Positions 22,925 to 34,219 of a stretch of 64,000 nucleotides of DNA are shown one piece after another. Position 1 is the first letter of the stretch. Every line of letters begins with the position of its first letter. Source of the DNA: Thermothelomyces thermophilus ATCC 42464 (lineage: Eukaryota > Ascomycota > Sordariomycetes > Sordariales > Chaetomiaceae); assembly GCF_000226095.1 (NCBI RefSeq), contig NC_016472.1:1364001-1428000 (forward strand), read 5' to 3'. Below the pieces are notes generated by a model. The model was not told the DNA's origin. It ran no database searches and saw nothing but the letters and a program-made list of their open reading frames with translations. The position numbers and the translations under genes were made by a program.

Positions 22925-24658
22925 TCACCCAAACATATCATACAAGTCCGGAAACAGAATGCCGTTTGCCATGGCGAGCACCTCCCTCTCCTTGTCCTCG
23001 TCCGCCTCTTCCTCGTCCCACGGCAACAACCCCATCGCCCGCAGGCCGTCATCCCCGCCCGCGTCCAGCACCTCCTGCGCCTCCGGCCGGCTGATGACGC
23101 TGCCGCTGCCGCTGCCGCTGCCGCTGCCGTCGCAGCTCCACACCGGTTCCCCGCTCTCTCGGCGGCCGTGCCCGTGCCCGTGCCCGCCCCACGCAAAGTC
23201 CGGGCCCGGATGGCCGAGGAGGAACGCCTTGCGCTGGCGGGCGAGGTAGAGCGCGTTCGTCTGGGTCAGTGGACACGCGGGGAGGTACATGCAGGCTGCT
23301 GCCGCTCTCGAATAGGAGGAAGAGGAAGAGGGGTCGGGATCCGAATCGGAGGGGTGATGGTGATGGTGGTGGTGGTGGTGGGGTTGGGGTTGGGGTCGGT
23401 CGGGGATGATGCGGTGGATCAGGTCCGGGTGCCAGACTAGGTAGTCGCCCGGCTGGAGGTCCGGGACCGAGATCAGGCTGCGGTCGAGCTGCAGGTGCGG
23501 GTGGAGGGACGGCGTGATCTGCTGGGCGTAGCTTGGGAGCGCGCCGTGGAGGATGCTATTTTGGGGGTGGTTGAACGCCCACTGGGCGTCGTCTCCTGTT
23601 TCGGTTGAGCGGTCTGGCGTCGTCGTTGGTGTTGAGATTGACGATGGCGGGGGGGAGAAGAACGGCCGGAGGAGGAAGTAGGCCGTGGCTAGGCGCGGCA
23701 GCGGGCAGACTTGGACCGAGCCTGGTCCGGAGGGGACGTGGTTGAGGGCGAGCCAGCCCTGAAACATTCGGAAGATGGAGCACGCGCCGGCTCTGTGGTA
23801 GAGATCGCTTGTTACGCCGAGGCGGGTGCTGCTCTGCAGAGGGAGGGGAGAGGTTCAATCAGTCCATGCTTGGGCAGGAAGAGCAGGGGGAAAGGGGGAA
23901 GGGGGAAGGGGGACGCATACCTCCCAGGGGTCATAATCTTCCCACCGGCCCTCGAAGATGTCCTTGTACGTGCCAGCCCGGCCGTATCCGTCTGGTTCCC
24001 ATCGTTCCACACTTCCGCCGTCAACGGTGGCCCAAGGGCTACTTTCTGGCCCCTCCCTCCCTCTCAATGCCATCCGATCGGCGTACGAGATTGGAAAGTT
24101 TGTCGTCACCCTGGCGTTTTCGTCTTTGGATTTCCACGCGCTCATGACAAACTTCTGCGCCGCAAGGAGATTCGGGTGAGCTCGGGCCTTAACCTGGGCA
24201 GGACTCCAGTATACATCCTGTGCCTGGAAACCCCCCGAAGGGGACCTGACAGGTGGTGACTGCCCGAGATATTCTTCCGCCTCTCGGCTCCACATTAGAG
24301 CCGTGTCTTTGGGCACCACACCGCGGATGATACCGACTCCTCTCTGGCCAAGGTCTCGCAGGAAACGGTCAGCCTGCTGTAGGTCCGCGGCGTCCTCGAA
24401 GCGGATGGTGGGTATGGCATCGGATCCAAGGGATGAGACTACTCCAATCTCGACTGGGAGACGCTGGAGAAGCCGGTGCCACGAGGAACTGATTGCCGAT
24501 TCCTTACCCAAGGCCAAGCTCTCCTTGAGGGCCGCGAACCTCGGGGTAAGTTGGATGGGGTCAGGACAAGCAAACGAGTGTGCCTCATCCCTTCTGGCCA
24601 AGAGGAGGGTGTCCGCCATACTCGACGAAACCGGGAGGGGCCTTGCAGAGATGGCCAT
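22925..24658 (-). CDS. DUF1479 family (2OG-Fe(II) oxygenase-like) protein
   Basis: Exons 24658-23921 and 23833-22925; intron 87 nt (GTATGC donor, CTGCAG acceptor); product 548 aa. The ATG at 24658 lies in GCCATGG context; the frame stays open upstream to an ATG at 24847, but that extension looks non-conserved. Family-typical blocks: GVGIIRGVVP, EAEEYLGQSP, QDVYWSPAQVKARAHPN, NFPISYADRMALRG, DIFEGRWEDYDPWE, FRMFQGWLALNHV, ATAYFLLRPFF and PGDYLVWHPDLIH, the last holding likely metal-binding histidines. DUF1479 proteins are fungal relatives of phytanoyl-CoA-type dioxygenases with no settled substrate. Oddities: a run of nine histidines plus Ser/Asp and Gly-Ser runs, coded by trinucleotide and hexanucleotide microsatellites, have been inserted near the C-terminal third. 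Confidence 0.88.
23099..23134. repeat. (CTGCCG)n hexanucleotide repeat inside coding sequence
   Basis: Tandem CTGCCG units, translated on the minus strand as alternating Gly and Ser in the DUF1479 protein. Confidence 0.85.
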
Positions 24659-25205
24659 GGCGAGAAACGGTGAGAGTTGACATGGCAGAGACGGGATGCG
24701 TGTAAAATCGGGGCAGGATTCGCAGGGAATCTCAAGAGAGAGGGAGCAAGAAAAGCATGTTTGCAGAAGGAGCGCGAGATACAGTCCACCCCACGATGGA
24801 CCTCCCCCGTGGCCGAAGAACACCACATGTCGACGGATGTTGCGCACATGTTAGGAGAGATGCGAGGCATGCGGCTTCCTTGACCGGTGTAAGTGCATGC
24901 TAGTCTGTCTCGATATCGACAGGGGGGGAGCCATGTCCGCAGCTACGGCCCGCCAGGCCGACATGCAGGGCTACGGAGAATAACCGTGGCGGTCACCAAT
25001 GAGGAGGAACCCCGTTGCGGGCCATGACGAGCGCTAAAACTGCAAACCAGTTTTTCGAGTTATTCTATCCATTTTCGCTTGTATCATCATCCTGGGAATG
25101 GACTGGAAAGGAGACGCGGCCAAAGGTCCAACAACATTCTCCATGGCCCTTTGCCGAAGTCCCGTCTCGTAGCGGTCGGCGGGTTTTCCTGTGCGCCGGG
25201 TTCAT
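24659..25205. other. Intergenic region upstream of the DUF1479 gene
   Basis: 547 bp containing the presumed promoter of the DUF1479 gene and the 3' flank of the next minus-strand gene. Nothing else is recognised. Confidence 0.6.
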
Positions 25206-26313
25206 TCAAGGCCCCCTGGCCGACGCTTGAACCCGTTTGGAGCGTCGTACAGGTGCTGCATCATCGGCGGGCACGTCACCCAAAGCTTTTCTCTTTGCCG
25301 GCCGCTTCTTGACCATGCCGTTGGCTGGCGATCCAGTTGGTGATTTGACCTCGCTGGCCGAGGCGGCCCTCTCGCCTTTCGGTTGTCTCATCAAGACGAA
25401 TGCCACGCGCTCGACGTCCATAGCCTTCACGCCGAGACGCTTGATCAAGGACTGCGCTTGTTTGTCTAGCTCGATGTACTCCTGTTGATTGTACTTGATG
25501 GGCGCTTTCGATCCATTGCAGCACAGCCAGTAGAAGGCCTCGTCGGCGAAGAATATGACGCGTTCTGGATCGTGGACGGCCAAGAGTAGAGACGCAGTTG
25601 CGGGTCCGATGCCTTTGAGCCGGGTCAGAATGTTGAGGGCACCAGAGACGTCAGACTTGCCCCGGTAGAGCGTAACAGCTTCGCGGATGGTGTCCTTGAC
25701 GAAACCGGGTTCGTTTGACGAAACCAGTTTCATCAGGGTGGGCCGAAACTTCCCATGACGACTGATGGTACACGTAGCAAAGTCAGTGAGAGCGAGCCGG
25801 GCAGCAGTAACCAGGAAACGGGGAGTGCTTGTCGAGTGTGTGCTGCCTGAAGTGCGCCGGGGCGGCATCATTGGTGCACGATCTCCGGATCTCCGTCCGC
25901 ACGGCTACATTGCCCAGGTTGAAGCTACGGGAGCGGACAAGCGTCGACAAGGGGGAAGGGTTGGGAGGAACCAGGGGCCTACAGTTTCCACTCGACAAGT
26001 TTCTTGACGTCGTCAAGACCCATGGCCGCGGCCCGGTCCCCGGAGCCGAAGGTATCTAGAGCCGCGCCATAGCGATACTGGTCCAAACTGGACAGCGTCT
26101 CCTGGCCAGGTTTGGCTGCGGAATGTGAGGTGTCAGAAACCGCCGGCGTTTTGCCGTACCCTGCGAGAAAAACGAAGTAGAAGTCGGATAGTGGATGTGC
26201 CTACTGCCTTTGCTGCCGGATATCTCAGCGATGCAGTCGGAATAGCTTGCGAGTAATTCGTGGAATTCGCTGTCGGATACGCTATCCGGCGACGGAGTGG
26301 CTGTGCTGGGCAT
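25206..26313 (-). CDS. Conserved fungal protein with helix-hairpin-helix-like motif
   Basis: Exons 26313-26205, 26115-25983 and 25761-25206; introns of 89 and 221 nt; product 265 aa. The N-terminal part is acidic and helical (SDSEFHELLASYSDCIAEI), followed by TLSSLDQYRYGAAL and DDVKKLVEWKL. The core reads RHGKFRPTLMKLVSSNEPGF, then LTRLKGIGPATASLLLAVHD, which resembles the helix-hairpin-helix of DNA-glycosylase-type folds. It continues into RVIFFADEAFYWLC. The C-terminus is basic (KKRPAKRKALG, RRSKRVQASARG) and could be a nuclear localisation signal. I recognise the pattern as a conserved but unnamed fungal family; no catalytic Lys/Asp pair could be assigned with confidence. Function is unknown. 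The join between exons 2 and 3 preserves frame, but the 221-nt intron is the least certain part. Confidence 0.75.
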
Positions 26314-27297
26314 TGCGGCTCCTTGTCGATACCGGGCCGTGGTCGCACTGCAGGACCGATGGCGACTGGGATCCGCTCGATCCACCAGCTATGTAGATGA
26401 ATGATTATCCAGTGAAGACGGGTTCGAGATTCGGGAGGGGAAGCGCAGCAGACACGCTGTCCTGACTTGGCGGCCACGGTGGCCTAATGAGCGGGTTCGG
26501 TGTGTGCTTACCGCTCCGGCGAAAGTGGGAATGTCTCGACCTCGGTGCCGTTTGGAATGAGTCGAAGAAACAATTTCACCGAAACCCCTGTTTAAGCGAG
26601 ATGCAGCGGAGGATGCGCGGTTGCGTTCTCGGCACAGCGCATTAGTTAGGCGAAGGCAGCTTCTGCCGGCCAAGTCCCGGAATGCCGCCGCACCCAAGTT
26701 GAAGAACCGTTCAAGCCCGGCCTACGAAGTATTTAGCGGGAGAAAATCACATGCGGCACGGCAACGCGGGCCTTTTAAACCACCTTCGCGCAGGAATGCG
26801 CTTATAGGAGCTGCAGCTCTGATCTTCGAGATTGTCTTCTTGAGAATTGCTTGACGACTAGACGGAATGCTGCCAGCTGACAAGAATCGATGGAAGTTCC
26901 AAGTAGTTTCGGTACTTGCGACGGAGTACTTATTGTAAGTACAGATTACATACGGAGTAGTGTCGAGGTACCTACCTTATACGTTTACTGTAGTAGATAA
27001 TGGATTGGAATGAACGCTGTCAGGGTCCTTTTGTTGGCGCCTGGACCCTGTTGCGGAAAGAGCAAACCACTAAGGCTCGGGGCCCGTGCACACTGCAATC
27101 CGGACCTGCCTGATGGAGCCTATCGCCCGCAGGCCCGCTAACGGCACCCGAGCGGGCCACTTTAACCGCTGCAGAAAAAAAAAAAACCGAGACGAAAAAA
27201 AGAAAGAAGCCGCAAAGAACACGTAGAGTGTATATCGTAGCACCAGCCCAAGCCCAGGACAGCTCAAGAAAGCCAGGAACCAATAGAGATCTCCACA
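26314..27297. other. Divergent intergenic region
   Basis: 984 bp between the helix-hairpin-helix gene (minus) and the small zinc-finger gene (plus). It contains one TACGGAGTA motif (26951) and an A-rich run at about 27173-27185. No gene is seen. Confidence 0.65.
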
Positions 27298-27862
27298 ATG
27301 GGCGGTGGTAACGTAAGTGCGCCCCTGTCTCCGCCGAAAGTCCACTCGCTCCCACTCTCCGGCATGCCGAGATGCCCATCGCGGTCGATCTGAGAGACCC
27401 CGTCCGACATCCACTGACTCTCTCTGGGACAGGGAGCCAAGGCGGCGCAGAAGCGTGCCCGGAACGAGAAACATAAGAACGTTCCGAAGGCCGCCTCGCA
27501 GTTGAAGTCCGTATGTGATCTCTACGTTAATTTTTTTTAACATGGCCGGCAAGCCCGAGCATGGCATCCTCTGACACACGCCTCTTACCACGCAGAACGC
27601 CGCCGCTATGAACATCATCTGCGCCATTTGCAAGCAGGCCTTCCTCTCGACTTCCCGCGAACCTCAGTACGACACCGCTCTGCCATTTGTTCTTCTTTGC
27701 TTCCTCCCTTTTCGGAACTAGGAAGCATCTCAAGACCACCGACGGCCCGAGGCTGACGCTGCTATGCTCTCTTCTCACAGGCTGACACTGCACGCCGTCA
27801 ACAAACATAACGCAACCCTTCCCCAGTGCTTCCCTGACTTCAAGCCCCCTGCGTCCAAATGA
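27298..27862 (+). CDS. Small zinc-finger protein (ZNF706 / At2g23090-like, zf-met2)
   Basis: Four exons: 27298-27312, 27433-27510, 27596-27666, 27781-27862; product 81 aa. The start MGGGNGAKAAQKRARNEKH is the hallmark of the 4F5/SERF-like plus zf-met2 family. A single C2H2 finger follows (CAICKQAF, then HAVNKH). The first exon encodes just MGGGN, which is also seen in other fungi. These tiny basic proteins are conserved from fungi to plants and animals, but their function is poorly defined; the human relative is ZNF706. The last junction (CCTCA joined to GCTGACACTG) restores the finger and is supported by it. Confidence 0.88.
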
Positions 27863-28264
27863 GCGCTGCCAGCCACACTTCCACGGATTAACGACCACTC
27901 ACGAGTGTTACGAAGAACTGACGGGTAGGAGGGGGGTTGAGACGACTGGGCAAGCTCTTGGGTTACTGACAAGGCGTAGTAGATGGAAGGGCGTTAACAG
28001 TTTGAATTTCCCTGCCAAGCCAACCCATGTCTGGCTTTCTTTTGCTTGATGTTTTTTTTTTTATTCTTCTTGCATGTGACAAACCGGCGGGCGGGCGGAG
28101 TCCAGGTGTTCAGGTGTCTCGGGTCTGCGGGCCTAGCACAGCCAACCTCCAGAACGCGGTCCAACAACACCAACCTCCGTGATAAAAAAAAAAAAAAAAT
28201 CTCCACCGCCCGCCTCTTGAGAGATGCTCTCGAGAGCCTTTGCCCTGCTGCCTCACCACGTTTT
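27863..28264. other. Convergent 3' intergenic region
   Basis: 402 bp between the zinc-finger gene and the 2OG oxygenase gene, with T-rich (28050-28061) and A-rich (28184-28199) runs. No gene is seen. Confidence 0.65.
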
Positions 28265-29647
28265 TTATGCCGCCGCAACCCCCACATTCCCCGCCTTCTG
28301 CTGCTGCTCCGCCCTCAGGCTCTCCAGAATGTCCGGGTACCAGCGCTCCCCGACGTCCGGGTGGCTCTTGACGCGGTTCCGCAGCGTGGCCTCGCCCAGC
28401 GTGCGCGCCGCGCCGCCCCTGCGGAAGGTGAACTCGACGTCGTCCAGCCGCCTGCCGCCGTTGCGCTCCAGCACCGCCCTCCGCTGCTCCCGGACGTGCT
28501 CGGGCACCTGCCCGACCCCGACGGTCTCGAGGTCCTCGAAGCTCGCGTCGCCGCTGACGCCCTGGAAGAAGGGGATCGAGAAGCGCGGGCCCTCCCCCGC
28601 GGCCGGGGACAGCACCCGGTGCGTCGTGCTGACGCACACGCCCTGCGTGAGCGCCTCGAGCCCCTGGCCGATGGCCACCACCAGCGTGCCGTCGATGGGC
28701 GGGCAGTCGATCCACTCGCCGCGCATGTTCTGCACCTGCAGGCCCCGGTGGTGCGTGGCTTGGAGGAGGTACGAGGTAAGCACTATTTATTTTTGTTCGA
28801 GAAGGGAAGTTTGCGTCAGTTTACTCTGTCACCTCAAATTCGTATGGCAAGGTAAGAAGGGGAAAAAAAGAAAAGAAAAGAAAAGAAAGAAAGATAGAAA
28901 ATAAAACAGAGAAATAATTAGTCATAATAAAAGGGGGGGGAGGGGTAGACGTTACTGCTATCTTTGTGCGGCCCAACCCCTTGGTTCCCGCCTTTCCCTT
29001 CCGCGCCCAGCTCGCCCACGTCCGGGTACTTGACAATCTTGAGCTTGTGCTGCTGGTCGGCGTCAAAGTACTTGTTGAAAGCCCCGCTCGGAAGCTCGAT
29101 GGCCTCGGCGATCAGACTGGTGAAGTAGATGGAGATCTCGCCCATGCGCTTCATGTACTCGGTGAAGACGGGCCGGAAGTCGGGGAGCACCTCCGGTGAC
29201 GGCCACTGGTTCGGCGCCAGCAAGTTGTAGTACCTCGGTGCGTCTGGCCCGGGCAGCGGGTGCTCCGTCGACAGGTCAATCTGCTCGCGATGGTCGATTG
29301 CGCCCGCAGTGATCTCTGCCGACAGGCGTGAGTAGCCAAGGAAGGATGGCGCGTTCTTCATCTCGATCTTGAGTCTGCCGAGCCGTTCAGTTGCCAAGCT
29401 TCATAAACCCGAGCGCATGGGGAGGAGGGGCCGTATAGTCGTCGTACTTTTCCTCCATGGGAATGTCGAAGAAGGCCTTGCCCTCCTCGATCACCCGCTT
29501 GAATAGCTCATCCGGGATGCCGACGTTTTTGAGATAGAGGAAGCCGACCTCCATCAAGGCGTGTCGCAAGTCGGATAGGAATCCGGGCTTCGTAGCCGGA
29601 TCCTTGGCCAGCGACAAATCCAGAATAGGGATCGAGGTGAAGGACAT
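28265..29647 (-). CDS. 2OG-Fe(II) dioxygenase, isopenicillin N synthase-like
   Basis: Exons 29647-29448, 29374-28956 and 28782-28265; introns of 73 and 173 nt; product 378 aa. N-terminal DIOX_N domain: MSFTSIPILDLSLAKD, GFLYLKNVGIPDELF, FFDIPMEEKLKIEMKN. Catalytic domain: GPHKDSMLTSYLLQ carries the HxD iron ligands; STTHRVLSPAAG supplies the distal His; RFSIPFF supplies the Arg-x-Ser that binds the 2-oxoglutarate carboxylate. Splicing the 73-nt intron removes what otherwise looks like an early stop. Enzymes of this group hydroxylate or oxidise small molecules, including secondary metabolites and gibberellin-type compounds. The fungal branch with LGYSRL and REQIDLSTEHP has many members of unknown substrate, so I give no specific reaction. 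Confidence 0.9.
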
Positions 29648-30375
29648 ATCGGCGTCGGATGGTTGGCCGCGTGATCGGGATGCGTGAGAGAAGACTCAAT
29701 TGAGCAAGGGAAGCTACACTCTTGGTTGGGAGAGGAGCGCCCAAGCTTAGGCGTTGTCGGTCTTTTTTTTTATAACAGCAGCGTGTATTGGGGACTATGC
29801 CAATAGGGTATCTAACTGCGAGTTCCGTCGAGAGGTTCTTCGCTCCTAGTAGCAAAATGTATGCAGACTATCTAGAATATTTCAGAAGGACCAGTCCGTT
29901 CCTCACAGATACATCGTGCGCCCTAGTAGAATGGCGCAATCGGAGCTTGATCTTGCTGCCCCGCAAGAGAGTCCACACCCGGCGGCGCGGGGCGGGGCCA
30001 GGGGGTGCAATTATCGAACCGGCTTTTTGGGAAATCAATTCGACCCGGTTGTGTGAGCGGTTATGTCATCGCAAACCGGAGCTCCGATACGGCCGTCTTC
30101 TTGCCGTCACATTACCGGATCATCAACGAGGGCGGGGGTGGTCAGCCTTCGAAGAGTCGGAGCTACTCCGGAGCCGCGTCGGCACGGCGTCCGGCGGCGT
30201 CTTTGGAGGCTGCGCCAGGTGGAATCAAGCCGATGCAATATTGCGGCAGTCCATGGCGACAAAGGATGATGGAGCTCCGCTATGCTGGAGTGCACGCGAC
30301 CCAGCTTTAGCAGTCGGGCCGGAGGCATTTCTTAGTTTGGTTAGGTAATGACTTCTGGGTTGAGATTGGTTGATA
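29648..30375. other. Intergenic region upstream of the 2OG oxygenase
   Basis: 728 bp holding the presumed promoter of the oxygenase and the 3' flank of UTP17. A T-run lies near 29764-29772; no gene is seen. Confidence 0.6.
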
Positions 30376-33300
30376 CTAAGCGTTGAGAGGCTTGGTAGAG
30401 AACAACCCGGTCACCTGATAGAAGACGTCCTCGATCGGCGGCATGGCGAAGGCCGGGGCGGCATTGAAGATCTCAGCAAGACGCTGAGGCGCCACGACAG
30501 CAGCATGTGTATCGTCTTCGTCCTCCATATCCACATCCTGGTCTGCATCCCCCATCTCCTCATCACTGGCCTCACCATCCTGAAGCTGGAGCTCATTGGG
30601 TGTCGCGTCACCAACTGCATTAACATCGACTCCGATGTCCGCCAAGGGTTGGAGCATTGGTGCTTGCTCTATGCCTTGGGTCACGGACCAGATCTGGGCC
30701 GCTGAGTCGACCAGGACGAAGCCAGATGATGACGGAGCGGCGCATACCGAGGTAATCAGCTGCGAGAAGGTCTTGACAAGCTGAGGCTCCTCCTCGTCAA
30801 TGTTGAACACAACAAGTTCTGACCTCGTCCCTCTCTTCAGTTTCTCCTGGTTCTGGTTCGGAATGGGTGCGACGAGGGCAACGCTCCGTGATTCGTAGTT
30901 GACCGCGACCTGGGTCAGTCGCTTGGCAGCCTCTGATGTCTCCTTGAGGGAGTAGCTGTGCAGCAGCTCATCGGACACGATATCGTAGACCACAAGGTCC
31001 TCGGAGAGCATGATCAGGGACGATCCAAGGGATTTCAAAGCCCTGACTTCGCCTCTGAACATCCCCGACACCACATCCCTGAAGGCGCCAGTTTCCGTAT
31101 CAATGGCGACGACCAGTGCGCCGGACGGAGGGCCGAAAGCGGCGAAAAGGATGGATCCGTCCTCGGAGAAGGTAATCGCACCACTGCGCGGCTCATTTTC
31201 GGCGACCTCGATGGTATCGTCCTGCCGTTCGTAGAGGGGAAGAGAAACGGTCCGCGAGCAGGTCCAACTACGTAGCGGTTCGCCATCGGGCCCAGTGGCC
31301 GCAAGCCCGTCTCTCTTGCGCATCCTGGATGTCCAGAACCGTACTGTTCCGTCGTTCCCAATCGTGGCAAACCGTGAGGAAGTCGGATCACTGGCGAGGT
31401 CGAATATTGTCTCGGCTCGATCAGTATGGTGGGCGTCGTTGATGCGAGTCACGAGTTCCAAGGATTGACCGTCCGCGCTGACCTCCCAGAACTTGAGATA
31501 AATCTCACGCCTCTCTCGGCACGCATCCGCTGGCGTTTTTGAACCAATCAAGAAGACGTCCGTATCTCGTTCGGGTGGCTGCCACTCGTCGACGGAGACA
31601 AGCCACCTGCTGTCCCGGGAGAAGGCGAGCTTTGTAGCGGTTGGTTCTGTAATGGGTGCACCCTCGCTGGTGATATTCGCTTCAGGAGGATTGGTACGCG
31701 CAATGGCGTGCTTGGTGACGCCCTGAAATGACGAGATGTCAAAGACCTGCAGAAGTGGCGTGGATAGGGACCCTCCCAGGGAGGCTTGTTGCCCATTGCC
31801 GACGCACAAGCACATCTGTGACGGACTCTGAGGGTTGATGGCAGCAACCAACGGAGTCGCGATCTCGTCGACCGGGCGCCAGACACGACGAACCAGAGAG
31901 TCCTTGGACGGACGATCGCCCAGGACCAGTGATTGAATGCCCGAGACGTACATCGTCGGCTTCATCTCCGCAGTGGACAATACCATGGTCGAGTTGTCAT
32001 CCAGATGAACCGCGTACGATGATCCCCGAGGCGAGACGACAATGTTCTCGATGCTTGCAAGAAGATGGGGTAGGAAATCAAGCCTTCCGGTGTCGACCTG
32101 CCAGAGGACGAGAACAGTCTCGTAACCGCCGGAGATGAGGTAGTTGCCTGCCAGAGGTCAGCCAAAACGCACGTCTGAATTCCCCCCGCGCCCCCCCCGG
32201 GGGGGGGGGGGGGGGTTGGGGGGTGTTTGGGAGTGGGAGAGGGGGACAAAAAGGACTCACCATCCTCGGACCACTTGACGCTATGTACCGCACGGCGATG
32301 CCAGTGATACTTTCTCGGTTGGATCAAGCCTGCCTTGGAGGAAGCAGATCCTTCCCCTGGCAGCTTGGACAGTATATCATGATAGACATAAATACCTCCC
32401 CGAGCACCGCCAATGACAAGATCCACAGATTGGATCTCGATACCCCCTTTCTTGGTCGTCCGAACGGTGTGCCGTACGTTCAGGCAGCTGACAATATCAG
32501 GGACATCAAAGCAGACGAAGCGATACACCAAGTCATCCAGGGAGGCCAGCTTCTTCGGCTTCAGCTGGCCTATGTGCAACGTCTCCTTCGCCGCGGCGAC
32601 GATCAGTCTGCCGCCTGCGACAGACTGCAGCAATTGCGGGCTCTCGTCGTAAGTGTGCAGGAGCGTGCCTCTCCCTGCCGAGAGCGCCTTGGTGTTGTAG
32701 GCAAATATTTGCGCAGAGCTGTATGTGAGCTTCTGCAGAACCAGCACGACATCTTCTGCCTTGCCGCCAAGCTCCACCGCGTCCACGGTCATATCCAGCA
32801 CCTTCTTGGCCTCGACTTTGAAGGGGGCGTCGACGCCCGAACCAGACGTCCAATTGAGGTACCAAATACGTCCATCGGAACATGCAACCCAGACGTAGTC
32901 GGTGTCGCACTTGGATAATACCGAAGCAACGATATGCGTCGACACGAGCTCGTTCTCGCCGTCCGACCCGGGTATTGGAAGGGCGATTCTGCGTACAAGG
33001 AGGGAGTCTTCGGTCGAGTACACCTGAATTGAGGTGTTGTATGTGATAAGCAGATGCCTGAGTTTGTCAGTAGCTGCTCCTGTACGACGCCCTCACCCAC
33101 CCGTTTCCGCCCTTACTTACCGTTCGTCAGGGGAGAAAATGGGATCGATGTCCAGCATTCTTCCCCCCATCGGCTTGGACAACCTCCATGGCTGTGACTT
33201 GCTTTGGACGGGCCCCGCTAAGGATTGTGAAGAAGCATCCGGGAGGTCGACGTCGCCATCCGGTCGCTGTTGGGGCGCCCCATTCGTAGTGTCTTCCCCG

Positions 33301-33416
33301 TTCACATTAACTTCCTGGAGTTTGGACTTCCGGCGATGCTTCTTTTGGGAGAGGGCCGGGTCGTCCTTCGGCTCGCGCTTCCGCTTCAGGGAAGCTGTGT
33401 CGCCGTTTACATCCAT
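30376..33416 (-). CDS. UTP17: t-UTP/UtpA subunit Utp17 (Nan1, WDR75 orthologue)
   Basis: Exons 33416-33121, 33057-32261 and 32147-30376; introns of 63 and 113 nt; product 954 aa (yeast Utp17 896). The N-terminus is basic and disordered (KRKREPKDD, KKHRRKSK). It is followed by WRLSKPMGG and two runs of WD-type repeats (DYVWVACSDGRIWYLNW, RAVHSVKWSEDGNYLISGGY, RFATIGNDGTVRFWTSR). The C-terminal tail is very acidic (DEEMGDADQDVDMEDEDD) and ends in APAFAMPPIEDVFYQVTGLF. That layout of tandem beta-propellers plus acidic tail and terminal motif is the WDR75/Utp17 pattern. It is a nucleolar subunit of the UtpA complex, needed for pre-18S rRNA processing and rDNA transcription. It shares a 366-bp divergent promoter with RPB10. 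The 113-nt second intron contains an extreme C8G17 homopolymer junction. Confidence 0.9.
32191..32215. repeat. C8G17 homopolymer junction in the second UTP17 intron
   Basis: Eight C followed at once by seventeen G, a perfect hairpin-capable and G-quadruplex-capable tract inside the 113-nt intron. Confidence 0.9.
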
Positions 33417-33782
33417 GTTCAGTGACCTCGCGATCTGTGACCGACAAGAAGGGAACCCGGGTGCAGCGGCGATTTCGAGCTGAACAGGCCAATGCTAGAA
33501 GGCAAGCGCCGAAACCCCTCTCCAATCGCTCGCTTGCAGGCAGCAGAAATTTTGGCGGACGTCAAAAAAGTTACAGTGGGGCCGGGCTTCGTATCAGCGA
33601 TACGCACGGATCGCATGCAGGAACAGAGATTTGAGAACTCGCAAGAAGCTCTTCCGCGCGTGTTAACACGGAATCCATCAACTTCAATCCCCAGCGGTTG
33701 GTTCCTTGCGCCATTGCATCCGACTGCCTACTTTGTACCTACCTTTTGCGAAACCGACCAGGACTCTCCAAGCGCGCACAAG
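33417..33782. promoter_or_regulatory. Divergent promoter region UTP17 / RPB10
   Basis: 366 bp separate the two start codons, so both genes must draw on this segment. Both serve ribosome or RNA polymerase production, which fits shared control. No classical element could be assigned by eye. Confidence 0.6.
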
Positions 33783-34219
33783 ATGATTATTCCCATCCGT
33801 TGCTTCTCGTGTGGCAAGGTGGGTTACGCACCCCTTCCCAGTCTATCACGGTCACGCCTAATATGTCATTGTCTAGGTCACGGGCGACCTCTGGGAGAAG
33901 TTCGTAAAGCTGATCGAGGAGGAAGGGCTCAGCGACGGGTAAGGTGGCAGCGCCGCACACCAGACATATGAAGAGCGGGACAGCTTGCTGACGGACCAAA
34001 AGCGACGCCCTGGATCAGCTTGGGTGCAAGCGGTACTGCTGCCGGCGCATGGTCATGACGCATGTGGACCTCATTGAGAAGCTTCTCAAGTATGTTCTTG
34101 CCGCGACGATACTGTATATGGGGCTCGCTGAAGGTAGTGCTCTGACACTCGATTGCAGGTACACGCCCGACGGCCGAAACTACAAGAAGATCGAAATGCA
34201 GCAGCGCAACCAGGAGTAA
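33783..34219 (+). CDS. RPB10: RNA polymerases I, II and III subunit RPABC5 (Rpb10)
   Basis: Exons 33783-33818, 33877-33938, 34003-34089 and 34159-34219; introns 58-69 nt; product 81 aa (yeast 70). The N-terminus [12 protein letters not shown] is diagnostic and holds the first zinc-binding Cys pair. The second pair is in KRYCCRRM, and [14 protein letters not shown] follows. The extra residues are a C-terminal tail ([16 protein letters not shown]), as is common in filamentous fungi. It is a core zinc-binding subunit shared by all three nuclear RNA polymerases, located near the Rpb2/Rpb3 interface and needed for assembly. Confidence 0.97.

Noticed and set aside
24659-24847. Longer DUF1479 protein starting at the upstream ATG (24847)
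   Set aside because: The extra 63 residues look non-conserved, and the downstream ATG (24658) has the better start context.
29375-29447. Apparent early stop and frame change in the 2OG oxygenase gene
   Set aside because: A 73-nt intron with good ends (donor GTACGA, acceptor GGCAG) removes it and joins conserved sequence, so the gene is intact.
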